Source: Lederbergia graminis (GTDB lineage: Bacteria; Bacillota; Bacilli; Bacillales; Bacillaceae_C). Taken from it: a stretch of 64,000 nucleotides of DNA. Position 1 is the first letter of the stretch. The number at the start of each line of letters is the position of its first letter. Positions 16,934 to 25,813 of this stretch are shown in pieces. The notes under the pieces were generated by a model. That model did no database searches and was not told the DNA's origin. It worked only from the letters and a program-made list of their open reading frames with translations. The position numbers and the translations under genes are program-made. The stretch spans positions 310,001 to 374,000 of the forward strand of contig NZ_JBHSMC010000001.1 of NCBI RefSeq assembly GCF_042655485.1, written 5' to 3'.

Positions 16934-18166
16934 ATGACAACATTACTATTACTTATCATTTATTTAGCATTTATTAGCTTAGGTTTACCTGATCCGATGT
17001 TAGGTGCAGCTTGGCCAGCTATGCAAATAGATTTAGGTGCGAAACTGGAAACAGCGGGATTACTTTTTATGGTTGTTGCCAGTGGTACCATTATTTCAAG
17101 TTTAGCTAGTGGAAGGCTTCTCAAACGCTTTGGAACTGGAAGAGTTACATTTGTAAGTGTGTTAATGACAGCAGTAGCATTATTAGGATTTCATTTTTCA
17201 CCTTCTGTCATTTGGCTAATGGTATTTGCAATTCCACTAGGATTAGGTGCAGGAGCAGTGGATGCAGGTTTAAACGATTATGTTGCTATTCATTACAAAG
17301 CTCATCATATGAGTTGGTTGCATTGTTTTTGGGGTGTTGGTGCCACACTCGGCCCCATTATAATGGCGCAGTTTATTGCAGGGGATAATGCATGGAGAGA
17401 CGGTTATTTAACGATTGCTGGACTACAATTTGCTCTAGTAATCGTCTTGCTCTTAACATTACCATTGTGGAATAAAGTAACAAAGCTCAACAATATAAAA
17501 AATAATGAAGTTGTGGATAATTCAAATGAAATTGCAAATGAAGAAAATAATGAAAATACAAAGCCATTAAAAATAAAAGGAGTAAAACTAGCTTTAGCAG
17601 CCTTCCTTTTTTATTGTGGTATTGAATCCACAATGGGACTTTGGGGTAGTAGTTTCTTGGTTGAAGTTAAAGGGTTAAGTGCGGCTACAGCTGCTGGCTG
17701 GGTTTCCTATTACTATGGTGGAATAACTGTTGGTAGATTTATAACTGGTTTTATTACCTTTAAGTTGAGTAATCGTACATTAATTCGTGGTGGGCAACTA
17801 ATCGCATTATTGGGAGCAGTTATTTTAGTTTTACCTTTACCTTCTATTTTCTCACTTACTGGATTCATCATAATAGGGTTAGGATTAGCACCAATTTTTC
17901 CTTGTATGTTACATGAAACACCAACCCGTTTCGGTAAGACTCATTCGCAAACAATAATGGGCTATCAAATGGCTACTGCTTATACAGGAAGCACTTTTAT
18001 TCCGCCTATACTTGGATTCCTTGCATCCAATACTACTTTAGGTATCTTTCCAATCTTTATCGTCATGTTTGTAGCAGCAATGCTATTTGGGTCAGAAAAA
18101 TTAAATGTCATTATTAAAAAGCGAAAACAAAATCAAGGGTTTAATACTAGTTCGGCTGCATTATAA
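16934..18166 (+). CDS. MFS transporter, probably sugar-related
   Basis: 410 aa, about twelve membrane helices split by a charged central loop (about 185-215). The opening FISLGLPDPMLGAAWPAM and the loop 2 motif SGRLLKRFGTGR resemble FucP/YbjJ-like major facilitator proteins. Coupling to a ROK regulator suggests uptake or export of a sugar or derivative. Start ATG 16934 with a weak GTGAGG site, consistent with translation following the regulator. Substrate unknown. Confidence 0.8.
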   Translation: MTTLLLLIIYLAFISLGLPDPMLGAAWPAMQIDLGAKLETAGLLFMVVASGTIISSLASGRLLKRFGTGRVTFVSVLMTAVALLGFHFSPSVIWLMVFAIPLGLGAGAVDAGLNDYVAIHYKAHHMSWLHCFWGVGATLGPIIMAQFIAGDNAWRDGYLTIAGLQFALVIVLLLTLPLWNKVTKLNNIKNNEVVDNSNEIANEENNENTKPLKIKGVKLALAAFLFYCGIESTMGLWGSSFLVEVKGLSAATAAGWVSYYYGGITVGRFITGFITFKLSNRTLIRGGQLIALLGAVILVLPLPSIFSLTGFIIIGLGLAPIFPCMLHETPTRFGKTHSQTIMGYQMATAYTGSTFIPPILGFLASNTTLGIFPIFIVMFVAAMLFGSEKLNVIIKKRKQNQGFNTSSAAL

Positions 18167-18230
18167 AAAAGTATGATATTTGGGCCTTAGACAAGTAAAT
18201 AACATAGTTTAATATAATAGTTCAATTAAT

Positions 18231-18267
18231 AAAGAGACGATATATCCTAATTCGGTATCGTCTCTTT
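18231..18267. terminator. Convergent terminator hairpin
   Basis: Perfect 12-bp stem AAAGAGACGATA/TATCGTCTCTTT between the MFS gene and the minus-strand ferritin-like gene. Confidence 0.75.
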
Positions 18268-18310
18268 ATAACATTTCAGTTGACTACGATTTATACTTGT
18301 CTCGAGACCT

Positions 18311-19669
18311 TTATAGATTTTGTCTTAAAGATTTATTCTTTTCTATATCTTGCATAAATTTCGGCCACCAATTTTCCTGTTTAGACCAGTCAAGATATTC
18401 TTCCATTGCATTTCCCCATTTTTTGAATGCAGGACCTGAAGCTTCTCTAGCTTGTGATAAACCACCGAATTCTGGAACAATCCATTTCCTACCAATTTGT
18501 GCATGTAATACTTCATCCGCCCAATCATAATCCTGGAATGTTACTGCAAGTTTATTCTCAGATTGAGTAGCAATTTCCCATTCCCAATGTTTTCCTGTTT
18601 TTCTCGGCATTAATCCTTGTTCGATTGCCCAAAGTATTAAATGTGCTTCCAAAGGTTCCAGTTTCGTATTAAGTGACATGGAAGACTTAAGGTCAACTGG
18701 GTATTTATAGAAGGGAACGCCTCCTTGATATAAGCCAATTTCTCCTAGCATCGCATGTCTTGCTTCATCCCATAACTGCCTGCTCATATCAACGTAATAT
18801 TCCCAAGGTTTATCTTTCGTCTTATAAATAATAGGGGCCATCCATTCAGGAACGTCCATTTCTCTCAAGCGTTTATATAATAATGCATATGTTCTTTCTT
18901 CTAAACTTCTATTTTCATCTTGGTAATATTCATCTATTAAGCCTGCACTATTAAAATTATCCTTGAATCGATCATCTCGTCTCGGAACTGGATCCATTTC
19001 AAAGTCATTACCATCTGCTCTAGGTTCTGGGATTGAAGGTATCTCTTCTTCTAAATCACCAAATATCCCACCTGCTAACTGAAGATAAGCTGTTAAGTGT
19101 TTATCCCATGTAATAGCTTTTTGCTCTTGTTTTTCATTCTGTATTAGTGCAGATATAGCTGATTTTCCCCAAGCAACCATTTCCTCTTCTTCCATTAAAA
19201 TTATCTTTAACAATCTACATGTGGGTTGTTCGGCAATAGGATTTGCCTTGTCAAGTTGCTTTTTTATAGAACGGATAATCTCAGGTTTGATGACTTGATA
19301 AATGGCTACTAATAATTCTAACGTATCTTCTGATCGGATAGCTTCATCTAGCAATGATTTTAATTTAGGATCAGCTACTTTATCTAGATGGAGGGGTGGT
19401 TCTCTCATTTCTGAAACTCTTTTACGAATAGCTGCACAATGCTCGGCATCCAGCCACATATGATAGCTGAAAGCACATTTAACTTCCCACTCTGGTGTTC
19501 TAGCTAAATGTGCCGCGAAAATTTGATTCAAGAACTTTTTTACATAGTTATAACGTTTTAGTAAATCAACACTTTCATCCACACTAAATCCAGTATTTAA
19601 TGCTTTTTCATAATTGCAAATTCCAGCTAAAGGAGGAATCCCTTTATTGTCAATTTTCACTTTTAACAT
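18311..19669 (-). CDS. Large ferritin-like diiron protein of unknown function
   Basis: About 452 aa from ATG 19669, chosen because AGGGGTGAT lies eight bases before it. The C-terminal half carries the full diiron four-helix pattern: a glutamate near 258 (EERTYALLYKRL), DEARH near 301-305, a glutamate in LEAH near 341, and DEVLH near 385-389. The N-terminal half has weaker versions (WLDAEH near 73-77 and MEEEEM near 159-164), suggesting a degenerate second domain. No signal peptide, so cytoplasmic. It is divergent from an AraC regulator with a palindrome between them. Oxygenase, oxidase or iron-handling roles are all possible. Confidence 0.65.
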   Translation of the reverse strand: MLKVKIDNKGIPPLAGICNYEKALNTGFSVDESVDLLKRYNYVKKFLNQIFAAHLARTPEWEVKCAFSYHMWLDAEHCAAIRKRVSEMREPPLHLDKVADPKLKSLLDEAIRSEDTLELLVAIYQVIKPEIIRSIKKQLDKANPIAEQPTCRLLKIILMEEEEMVAWGKSAISALIQNEKQEQKAITWDKHLTAYLQLAGGIFGDLEEEIPSIPEPRADGNDFEMDPVPRRDDRFKDNFNSAGLIDEYYQDENRSLEERTYALLYKRLREMDVPEWMAPIIYKTKDKPWEYYVDMSRQLWDEARHAMLGEIGLYQGGVPFYKYPVDLKSSMSLNTKLEPLEAHLILWAIEQGLMPRKTGKHWEWEIATQSENKLAVTFQDYDWADEVLHAQIGRKWIVPEFGGLSQAREASGPAFKKWGNAMEEYLDWSKQENWWPKFMQDIEKNKSLRQNL

Positions 19670-19712
19670 AATAAATATCACCCCTGAAGTGTTTGCTTTT
19701 CCATAATCCTAC

Positions 19713-19734
19713 ATGAAAATGTAAGCATTTTCAT
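19713..19734. promoter_or_regulatory. Palindromic operator in the AraC / ferritin-like divergent region
   Basis: ATGAAAATG-taag-CATTTTCAT, a perfect 9-bp inverted repeat between the two divergent genes. It overlaps the region upstream of the TATAAT at 19748-19753, which has an extended -10 TG. Confidence 0.6.
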
Positions 19735-19744
19735 TATCAATTCA

Positions 19745-19753
19745 TGTTATAAT
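19745..19753 (+). promoter_or_regulatory. Extended -10 element of the AraC-type gene
   Basis: TGTTATAAT, a TGn extended -10, 33 bases before the start codon and just downstream of the palindromic operator. Confidence 0.5.
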
Positions 19754-19785
19754 TATTGTCAAAAATGATTTTTTGAGGGATATAT

Positions 19786-20670
19786 ATGAATATAGATTTA
19801 CATGAATTTCTGAAACGGTCGCCTATTGTACCCTTTATAAGGGAAGCTGATTATGCAATCAGAAATCCTTGGTCTATGCATGAAAGAAGATTATTTGATT
19901 ATTTGCTAGTGTATATACAAGAAGGGAAATGTATTTTTACGGTTAATGGAAAGGATTATTTTCTAAGGGAGGGGGACTTTTATTTAGTTCAACCAAATAG
20001 CTTAGTATCATTGCAGGGAACTACAAAAACAATTACTCCTTTTGTACATATGGATATTTTTTATCATTCTGATAGGTTAGTAGAAGTTACGGAGGAAAAA
20101 AATGTTGGACAGATGGATACATCTCTGAGAAAGCGAATAATGCAGCCGAGATTAAATGATTTTGAAGATGTAGCAATACCAATTCAATTTAAACCAGAAA
20201 ATCCCCTGTGGTTCCGTGACTCATTGATAAAGGTAATAAAATTATGGCAAGCAGGTGATACTTTAGGATTCATTGAGGCTCAGATTATTGTAAGTGAATT
20301 AATATTTTCGATGTTAAAGCAATATGGGGAATTCATTACAAAAAGCACCAAAGCGCCTGAGGATTTTAATTGGATAACTTCTTATTTAACATTTTATTTA
20401 TCGGAAGATATTTCAGTCGAGGACATGGCAAAGCGAATGAGAATGTCAATATCAAACTTTTCAACACTATTTCGTAAACACTTTGGAATATCTCCACATC
20501 AATATTTAGTAAAATTACGAATCCAACATGCGGAGGAATTACTCCTACATAGTAATCTTAAGCTGGATGAAATCGCGGAAAATTGTGGCTTTACGAATGC
20601 ACAACACTTTTCAAAAATGTTTAAAAAACATACAGGCAGGACACCTGGAAGCTTGCGGAAAGACAAGTAA
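19786..20670 (+). CDS. AraC-family transcriptional regulator
   Basis: 294 aa. An N-terminal cupin-like domain (about 20-120, with GKDYFLREGDFYLVQPNS) would bind a small ligand, and a C-terminal double helix-turn-helix (about 195-294) carries the family signature ending GFTNAQHFSKMFKKHTGRTPGS. It is divergent from the ferritin-like gene, and the palindrome between them is the likely operator. Domain layout matches sugar- or metabolite-responsive activators common in Paenibacillus and Bacillus. Confidence 0.88.
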   Translation: MNIDLHEFLKRSPIVPFIREADYAIRNPWSMHERRLFDYLLVYIQEGKCIFTVNGKDYFLREGDFYLVQPNSLVSLQGTTKTITPFVHMDIFYHSDRLVEVTEEKNVGQMDTSLRKRIMQPRLNDFEDVAIPIQFKPENPLWFRDSLIKVIKLWQAGDTLGFIEAQIIVSELIFSMLKQYGEFITKSTKAPEDFNWITSYLTFYLSEDISVEDMAKRMRMSISNFSTLFRKHFGISPHQYLVKLRIQHAEELLLHSNLKLDEIAENCGFTNAQHFSKMFKKHTGRTPGSLRKDK

Positions 20671-20711
20671 ATGAATCGACTATTTCAATAATAAAAATAT
20701 AAATTAGTTTT

Positions 20712-20756
20712 GGTCAGACACTCTATATTTGGAGAGGATTCTGACCTTCCTTTTTT
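20712..20756 (+). terminator. Terminator after the AraC-type gene
   Basis: GGTCAGA/TCTGACC stem with an inner partly paired loop, then TTCCTTTTTT. Confidence 0.75.
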
Positions 20757-20856
20757 GTAAAATCTTTTTATGTGTAATCTTATTTCTAGATATTAATACA
20801 TACGTCATACCTTTTAATTTCATATATATAAATAATTCAGATAAGGTGGTGAACGG

Positions 20857-21156
20857 ATGTACGCAAGACGAAGAAAACGAGGATTGTGTGTGTTTCCGGG
20901 CTATAAATGGTGTGGACCGGGATGCAGTGGGCCGGGCGCTCCCATAAATGATGTCGATGCATGCTGTTATAAGCATGATAAATGCCTTAGTTCAGGAAGA
21001 TCGCGTTGCTATTGTGACAGAGCATTCTTAAGCTGCTTATACCCGAAGATTAATCGGCAAACGGATAAAGGAAGAAAAGCAGCAACGATGTACAAATATA
21101 TGCAAATACAAACGATTTTTACTTGTGGGATTGAGCGGGATAATAGAAGATACTAA
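20857..21156 (+). CDS. Phospholipase A2-like small protein
   Basis: 99 aa, start ATG 20857 behind AAGGTGGTGAA. The segment WCGPGCSG (about 18-25) matches a PLA2 calcium-binding loop, and DACCYKHDKC (34-43) fits the PLA2 histidine active-site pattern CCxxHxxC exactly, with the catalytic His-Asp pair at 40-41. More paired cysteines follow. The family would hydrolyse the sn-2 ester of phospholipids using calcium. It has no signal peptide but a very basic N-terminus (MYARRRKRG), like the parvovirus-type bacterial proteins. It may be released from or packaged in the spore; that is inference. Confidence 0.75.
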   Translation: MYARRRKRGLCVFPGYKWCGPGCSGPGAPINDVDACCYKHDKCLSSGRSRCYCDRAFLSCLYPKINRQTDKGRKAATMYKYMQIQTIFTCGIERDNRRY

Positions 21157-21190
21157 CATGATAGGTGAGAGCTTATCGTGTTAGTTTTTT
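21152..21190 (+). terminator. Terminator of the PLA2-like gene
   Basis: ACTAACATGATA pairs with TTATCGTGTTAGT (G-U included), followed by T7; the stem begins in the stop codon region. Confidence 0.8.
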
Positions 21191-21353
21191 TAAATTATGA
21201 TAAATATTCACCAAGTTTGAACTATTAGATGAAGAATTAAAAATGCAATCCACTTACTGTCCTGTAAGCTTTCAATAATAATCGCTTTATTCCAACTAAT
21301 TTTGTAGTACACTAGTTAACAGATTAACAATCTCATAATATAAAACAGGAGCA

Positions 21354-22559
21354 ATGATGAAAACAAAATCAATATCAATACATAATATTAGAATAATGTT
21401 TTGGATTCGTTTTTTCGGTACCATTAATTTTATTGCGCCTGTACTGACCCTTTTTTATTTTGCTAGGGGTTTAGAAGCTTCCCATATTCTTCTGCTTCAA
21501 ATATTTTGGAGTGGAGCTGTACTAATCGGTGAAGTCCCTGGAGGAGTTGTTGCAGATAGGTTTGGTGCAAAAACATCTTTCCTCATAGGTGTTCTTATGA
21601 AAATTGCTAGTATCGTTTTGTTGATTTATTCTAATCATCCATGGATGTTTTTCTTATATAGTGCTTTAAATGGGTTGTCGGTCACTTTTTTCTCTGGGGC
21701 TGATGAAGCTTTAATTTATGAATCATTAAAAGAAGATGATGACCAACATAGAATGGACCGTGCGATGGGAAAGATACAATCTGCAAGCTTTGTATCAATG
21801 ATATTAGCTGTATTATTTGGATCATATTTTGCTCAGGATTTACAAGAAAATCAGTTTGTATTTTTATTAATTGCTGGAATAGGATTTCATTTAATAGAAT
21901 TTTTTCTTATTTTCTTTGTGAAAAATCCAAGTAGCATCGGTTCATATCGTGAAAATCCGTTTAAACAAGTTGTTTCTGGAATGAGAGCAATTCGAAGAGC
22001 ACCAACGCTATTACTAATGTTTATTAACTTCACACTTGTATTTATTGCAGCTGATTCTGTCTATGAAGCTTTTAATCAACCGCTATTTACTGATGCTGGA
22101 CTACCTGTTGTAATGATTGGTGTGTTGTATGCACTCGCTGCAGTTTGTGGTTTTATAACTTCTCAGTCTATTGGTTGGTTTACAACAAAGTTTCCAAGAA
22201 TGCTATTAATGAGTGTAACAGGAGTTCTTGCGGCGTTTGGTCTTTTTCTATCTGCATTATTTGGTGATTCGCTTTGGCTTGTTTTAGGGGCATTTTTTGT
22301 GTTGAGAATAGGACAGGCACTTAGGAGACCTATTTATTCTCAATTAAAAAATGACCTGATTCCATCCGATATTCGAGCTACAACATTATCTTTATTATCA
22401 GTTCTAGATTCTGCATTTGATTTAGTTGTTTTTGGTATCTTATCATTTGTAGCCTTTAATGGGTTAACGGGAATATTATTAGCTAGTAGTATTTTTGCGT
22501 TAATAGGAACACTTACTCCAATACAGATAAAAGCTAGGAGAAAGATAAATAGAACATAG
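21354..22559 (+). CDS. MFS transporter, drug-efflux-like
   Basis: 401 aa with about twelve helices. AGGAG lies just before two adjacent ATGs (21354 and 21357); the second is better spaced. The loop 2-3 motif GGVVADRFGAKTS matches the antiporter signature of the major facilitator superfamily, and helix 4-5 contains DEALIYESL typical of a group of uncharacterised Firmicutes permeases. Single gene between terminator-like regions. Substrate unknown. Confidence 0.8.
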   Translation: MMKTKSISIHNIRIMFWIRFFGTINFIAPVLTLFYFARGLEASHILLLQIFWSGAVLIGEVPGGVVADRFGAKTSFLIGVLMKIASIVLLIYSNHPWMFFLYSALNGLSVTFFSGADEALIYESLKEDDDQHRMDRAMGKIQSASFVSMILAVLFGSYFAQDLQENQFVFLLIAGIGFHLIEFFLIFFVKNPSSIGSYRENPFKQVVSGMRAIRRAPTLLLMFINFTLVFIAADSVYEAFNQPLFTDAGLPVVMIGVLYALAAVCGFITSQSIGWFTTKFPRMLLMSVTGVLAAFGLFLSALFGDSLWLVLGAFFVLRIGQALRRPIYSQLKNDLIPSDIRATTLSLLSVLDSAFDLVVFGILSFVAFNGLTGILLASSIFALIGTLTPIQIKARRKINRT

Positions 22560-22687
22560 CTTTATTGTTTATATTGAAGGGAAATTTTTAGTTCAGTTCC
22601 TATTAAGCTGATAAATTAACCATGGTAAAGAAATAAAATTATATTAACTAGAAAATTGTTTGTATACATAAGAAGGGGTCTGTCGAA

Positions 22688-23368
22688 ATGATCGGAACTA
22701 TCGTAAATACAATCGCCATAATTGTTGGCAGTTTTGCAGGGAGTTTTTTAAAGAAGGGCATTAAAGAAGAATACCAGTCGGCATTATTTACAGCAATGGG
22801 GTTTGCAGCAGTGGCAATTGGAATAAATGCAGTTGTTCAAAATATGCCCAACAGTTCATATCCGGTATTATTTATTGTTAGTTTAGCTATTGGTGGATTA
22901 GTAGGTACAGTTATTAATGTAGACGCACGTTTTAATCAGCTTGTGAATCGATTTTCCCAATCAGATTTAAGTAAAGGTCTTTCTACAGCAATTTTACTTT
23001 TTTGTATTGGTACGTTATCCATTCTTGGACCAGTTGAAAGTGCCTTACACCATAATCATACATACTTATTTACAAATGCAACTCTTGATTTAGTAACATC
23101 GATGGCACTAGCAGCAACATATGGTATCGGAATTGCGTTTGCAGCCGTTGTGTTATTTGCATGGCAAACAGCCATTTATTTATGTGCACAATATGTAGAG
23201 CCATTTTTAACCAATGCACTTATGACAGAAGTTTCTATTGTTGGTGGAATCTTAATATTGAGCTCCGGTTTATCTATTTTAGGCATTAAAGATAGTAAAT
23301 CGCTAAATATGCTACCAGCATTGTTAGTACCAGTTATCTGGTTTATTGGAGTAGAGATATTTTCATAA
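22688..23368 (+). CDS. DUF554 membrane protein
   Basis: 226 aa, about six to seven helices. The opening MIGTIVNTIAIIVGSFAG and the block FTAMGFAAVAIGINAV match the DUF554 family, which includes B. subtilis YdfK. Proposed as a small transporter-like fold; function unknown. Start ATG 22688 behind AGAAGGGG. It stands alone. Confidence 0.85.
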   Translation: MIGTIVNTIAIIVGSFAGSFLKKGIKEEYQSALFTAMGFAAVAIGINAVVQNMPNSSYPVLFIVSLAIGGLVGTVINVDARFNQLVNRFSQSDLSKGLSTAILLFCIGTLSILGPVESALHHNHTYLFTNATLDLVTSMALAATYGIGIAFAAVVLFAWQTAIYLCAQYVEPFLTNALMTEVSIVGGILILSSGLSILGIKDSKSLNMLPALLVPVIWFIGVEIFS

Positions 23369-23448
23369 AAACTTTTTTGTCTATAATTTTACAGGAGATG
23401 ATTGCATTCACCTAGAAATCAATAGTAATACATAAGGGGGAGTATCTA

Positions 23449-23730
23449 TTGGTTAATAAGATTGCTAGTATTTTGAATGCACTTGGAAAAGTAATAATTA
23501 TTCTAAGTTTCATCATTGGTTTTCTGCTTGGAATTGATGGTTATGAAGGTGGTTGGATTATTTTCCTACACTGGGGAGGTAGTGGACTTATTTCTGGTAT
23601 TGTATTAATTGGATTGGCTGAAATAATAGAATTATTACATAAAATAGCAATTAAAATGGAGATTCCACATCGAGTTCCTAAAATTAATGCAGCATCCAAG
23701 AACAATACTAATAATCGACCTAATAGGTAG
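23449..23730 (+). CDS. Small two-helix membrane protein
   Basis: 93 aa from TTG 23449 with AAGGGGGAG upstream. Two hydrophobic helices (about 10-30 and 38-60) and a basic polar tail ending KNNTNNRPNR. I know no specific family. The good binding site and codon use support a real gene. Confidence 0.6.
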   Translation: MVNKIASILNALGKVIIILSFIIGFLLGIDGYEGGWIIFLHWGGSGLISGIVLIGLAEIIELLHKIAIKMEIPHRVPKINAASKNNTNNRPNR

Positions 23731-23849
23731 GTGACTGATAATTTAGTACCCAATATTAATACTATTTCCGAAAAACACATATGTGTATAACAATACCCAT
23801 TCTTACTAAAAATAGAAATTGATTTTATTACTAGTTAGAATGGGGTTTA

Positions 23850-24533
23850 TTGTTCATGCAAATTGGTCATTTAACTCTTGAACTGATAGTAGGATTTTTA
23901 TTTTTATTTCTTATTGTAAAGTTTGTTGGTAAGAAGATTATTAGCCAAATTTCACCTTTTACATTTATAGCTGCTATTGTGCTAGGTGAAATATTAGGAA
24001 ACGCCTTGTATGATAACAAAATCGGGGTATTTTATATCATCTATTCATTAGTCCTTTGGGCTGTATTGTTATTCATTGTGGAAATATTAAGTCAGAAATC
24101 TTTAAAATTCCGTGGTATAGTGATAGGGAAACCAGTCGCACTCATAAAAAATGGTGTGATTGATCGTGAAGCATTAAAGAAGAATAGGATAAATATTAAC
24201 TTGTTACAAAGCTTGCTACGCCAAAGTGAAACTTTTTCTATTCGTGAAGTAGCCTATTGTTATTTGGAAGCAAATGGATCCCTTAGTATTCTCAAAAAAA
24301 CAAAGTATCAAAAAACTACACAGGAGGATCTAAATTTACCTTCTCAATCCGTCTATGTACCAGTTACAATCATTCGCGATGGAGAAGTCCTGTGGGATGA
24401 AATTATGGAATTAGGTTATGATGAATCATGGTTGAAAGCAGAGTTATCGAAACATAATGTAATAAATTATAAGGATGTTTTTATTGCTGAGTGGTTACAT
24501 GGTGATGGCCTTTTCGTCCAAGTAAATTCCTAA
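23850..24533 (+). CDS. DUF421 / YetF-like membrane protein
   Basis: 227 aa (225 if ATG 23856 is used instead of TTG 23850). Three N-terminal helices (about 8-85) precede two cytoplasmic DUF421 subdomains, with GKPVALIKNGVIDREALKKNRI and the typical FSIREVAYCYLEANGSLS strand. B. subtilis has several (YetF, YkjA, YrbG, YcaP-type), some made in sporulation. Role unknown. Single gene. Confidence 0.85.
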   Translation: MFMQIGHLTLELIVGFLFLFLIVKFVGKKIISQISPFTFIAAIVLGEILGNALYDNKIGVFYIIYSLVLWAVLLFIVEILSQKSLKFRGIVIGKPVALIKNGVIDREALKKNRININLLQSLLRQSETFSIREVAYCYLEANGSLSILKKTKYQKTTQEDLNLPSQSVYVPVTIIRDGEVLWDEIMELGYDESWLKAELSKHNVINYKDVFIAEWLHGDGLFVQVNS

Positions 24534-24571
24534 GCGGTTTACAAAAATATATATATAAAGGAGGATTCAAT

Positions 24572-24934
24572 ATGGAGTCAGTCAAATTACGTCCATTTAT
24601 ACCTTCAGGTTCAGATTATGATCTTGCACAACGATTTTTTTCAGATTTAGGCTTTAAGACAATTTATGCTGACACAGGATTAACAATTTATCAGATGGGG
24701 GAACAAGAATTTTATCTGCAAAACTTTCATCATCAAGAACTACAGAATAATTTCATGGTTGAATTAATAGTTACAGATCTAGATTATTGGTGGCAACATA
24801 TTCAGCAAAATATTATACCAAAAAACTATCCTATTAAAGTAAAGGAGCCTGCACATTATCCATGGGGGAAACGAGAAATCCATTTAATTGATCCTGCTGG
24901 TGTTTGTTGGCATATTTCAGAAAAAAATAAATAA
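24572..24934 (+). CDS. VOC-superfamily protein
   Basis: 120 aa with AAAGGAGGATT as binding site. It has the two beta-alpha-beta modules of the glyoxalase/bleomycin-resistance fold: DLAQRFFSDLGFKTIYADTG at the start and KREIHLIDPAGVCWHISE at the end, the latter containing the usual metal or ligand-binding strand. Substrate unknown. It follows the DUF421 gene by 38 bases and may be co-transcribed. Confidence 0.8.
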   Translation: MESVKLRPFIPSGSDYDLAQRFFSDLGFKTIYADTGLTIYQMGEQEFYLQNFHHQELQNNFMVELIVTDLDYWWQHIQQNIIPKNYPIKVKEPAHYPWGKREIHLIDPAGVCWHISEKNK

Positions 24935-25065
24935 TTGAGCACAAAGTTTGGATAGTAAGCTAAAAAATTGTAGAATTATTAATTAATAAAGTAATATGGG
25001 TTTTATTTTTTGACTGAATAAATTCCCTATACATAATACATTTACACATTTTGGGGGGATACATA

Positions 25066-25614
25066 ATGAAAATAGTTGCAATTGTAGGTAGCATAAGAAA
25101 AGATTCATATAATATGCAAATTGCTAAAACGATGGTAGAACGCTATAAGGAAAAACTGAATATTGAGATTGCTGATATTCGTTCACTTCCTTATTTTGAT
25201 CAGGATGAGGAGTTAAATCCACCTCAATCCGTAAAAGAGTTTAAAGATTCAATCGCAAATGCAGATGGAGTAATTATTATTACACCAGAATATAATTGGT
25301 CAGTTCCAGGTGTATTAAAGAATGCACTAGATTGGACTTCCCGCGTAGAAAGAGTCTTCTTAAACAAGCCAGTTATGACACTTGGGGCAACACCTGGACA
25401 AATGGGGACTATTCGTGCCCAACTTCATTTACGCGAAATTTTAGTAGCACCTGGTATTCAAGCTAGAGTTCTACCTCCTGGTGGAAATGAAGTATTAATC
25501 AATATGGTTAACCAAAAAGTCGATGAAGCAAAAGGTGAGATTGTTGATGAAACAACGCTAAATTTCCTCGATAGCAAAATTAATACATTTATTGATTTTA
25601 TTAAATCAAACTAA
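25066..25614 (+). CDS. NAD(P)H-dependent FMN reductase (azoreductase/chromate reductase type)
   Basis: 182 aa from ATG 25066; the upstream in-frame TTG overlaps the GGGGGG binding site. Flavodoxin-like fold: GSIRKDSYN binds the FMN phosphate and TPEYNWSVPGVLKNALDW is the family signature around the flavin ring. Members reduce FMN, quinones, azo dyes or chromate with NAD(P)H. Residue layout is complete and of normal length. Single gene with its own terminator. Confidence 0.85.
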   Translation: MKIVAIVGSIRKDSYNMQIAKTMVERYKEKLNIEIADIRSLPYFDQDEELNPPQSVKEFKDSIANADGVIIITPEYNWSVPGVLKNALDWTSRVERVFLNKPVMTLGATPGQMGTIRAQLHLREILVAPGIQARVLPPGGNEVLINMVNQKVDEAKGEIVDETTLNFLDSKINTFIDFIKSN

Positions 25615-25621
25615 GGATTAG

Positions 25622-25649
25622 TCGCATCTATTGGTGCGATTTTTCTTTT
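25622..25649 (+). terminator. Terminator of the FMN reductase gene
   Basis: TCGCATC/GGTGCGA stem (one G-U), loop TATT, T-rich tail. Confidence 0.75.
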
Positions 25650-25813
25650 TAAAGAAATTTTACATTTTTTCCTTGATTGCGCATCCATTTTTTAAAGTAT
25701 ATGTTATCATAGAGTAGTAGAAAATATATTCTAATATATTTAATTTAACAGAAAACTAGTCTTGAGAAACACATTTGCATTTTATGAAAATTTTGTTGAA
25801 AAGGTTGGTTAAA

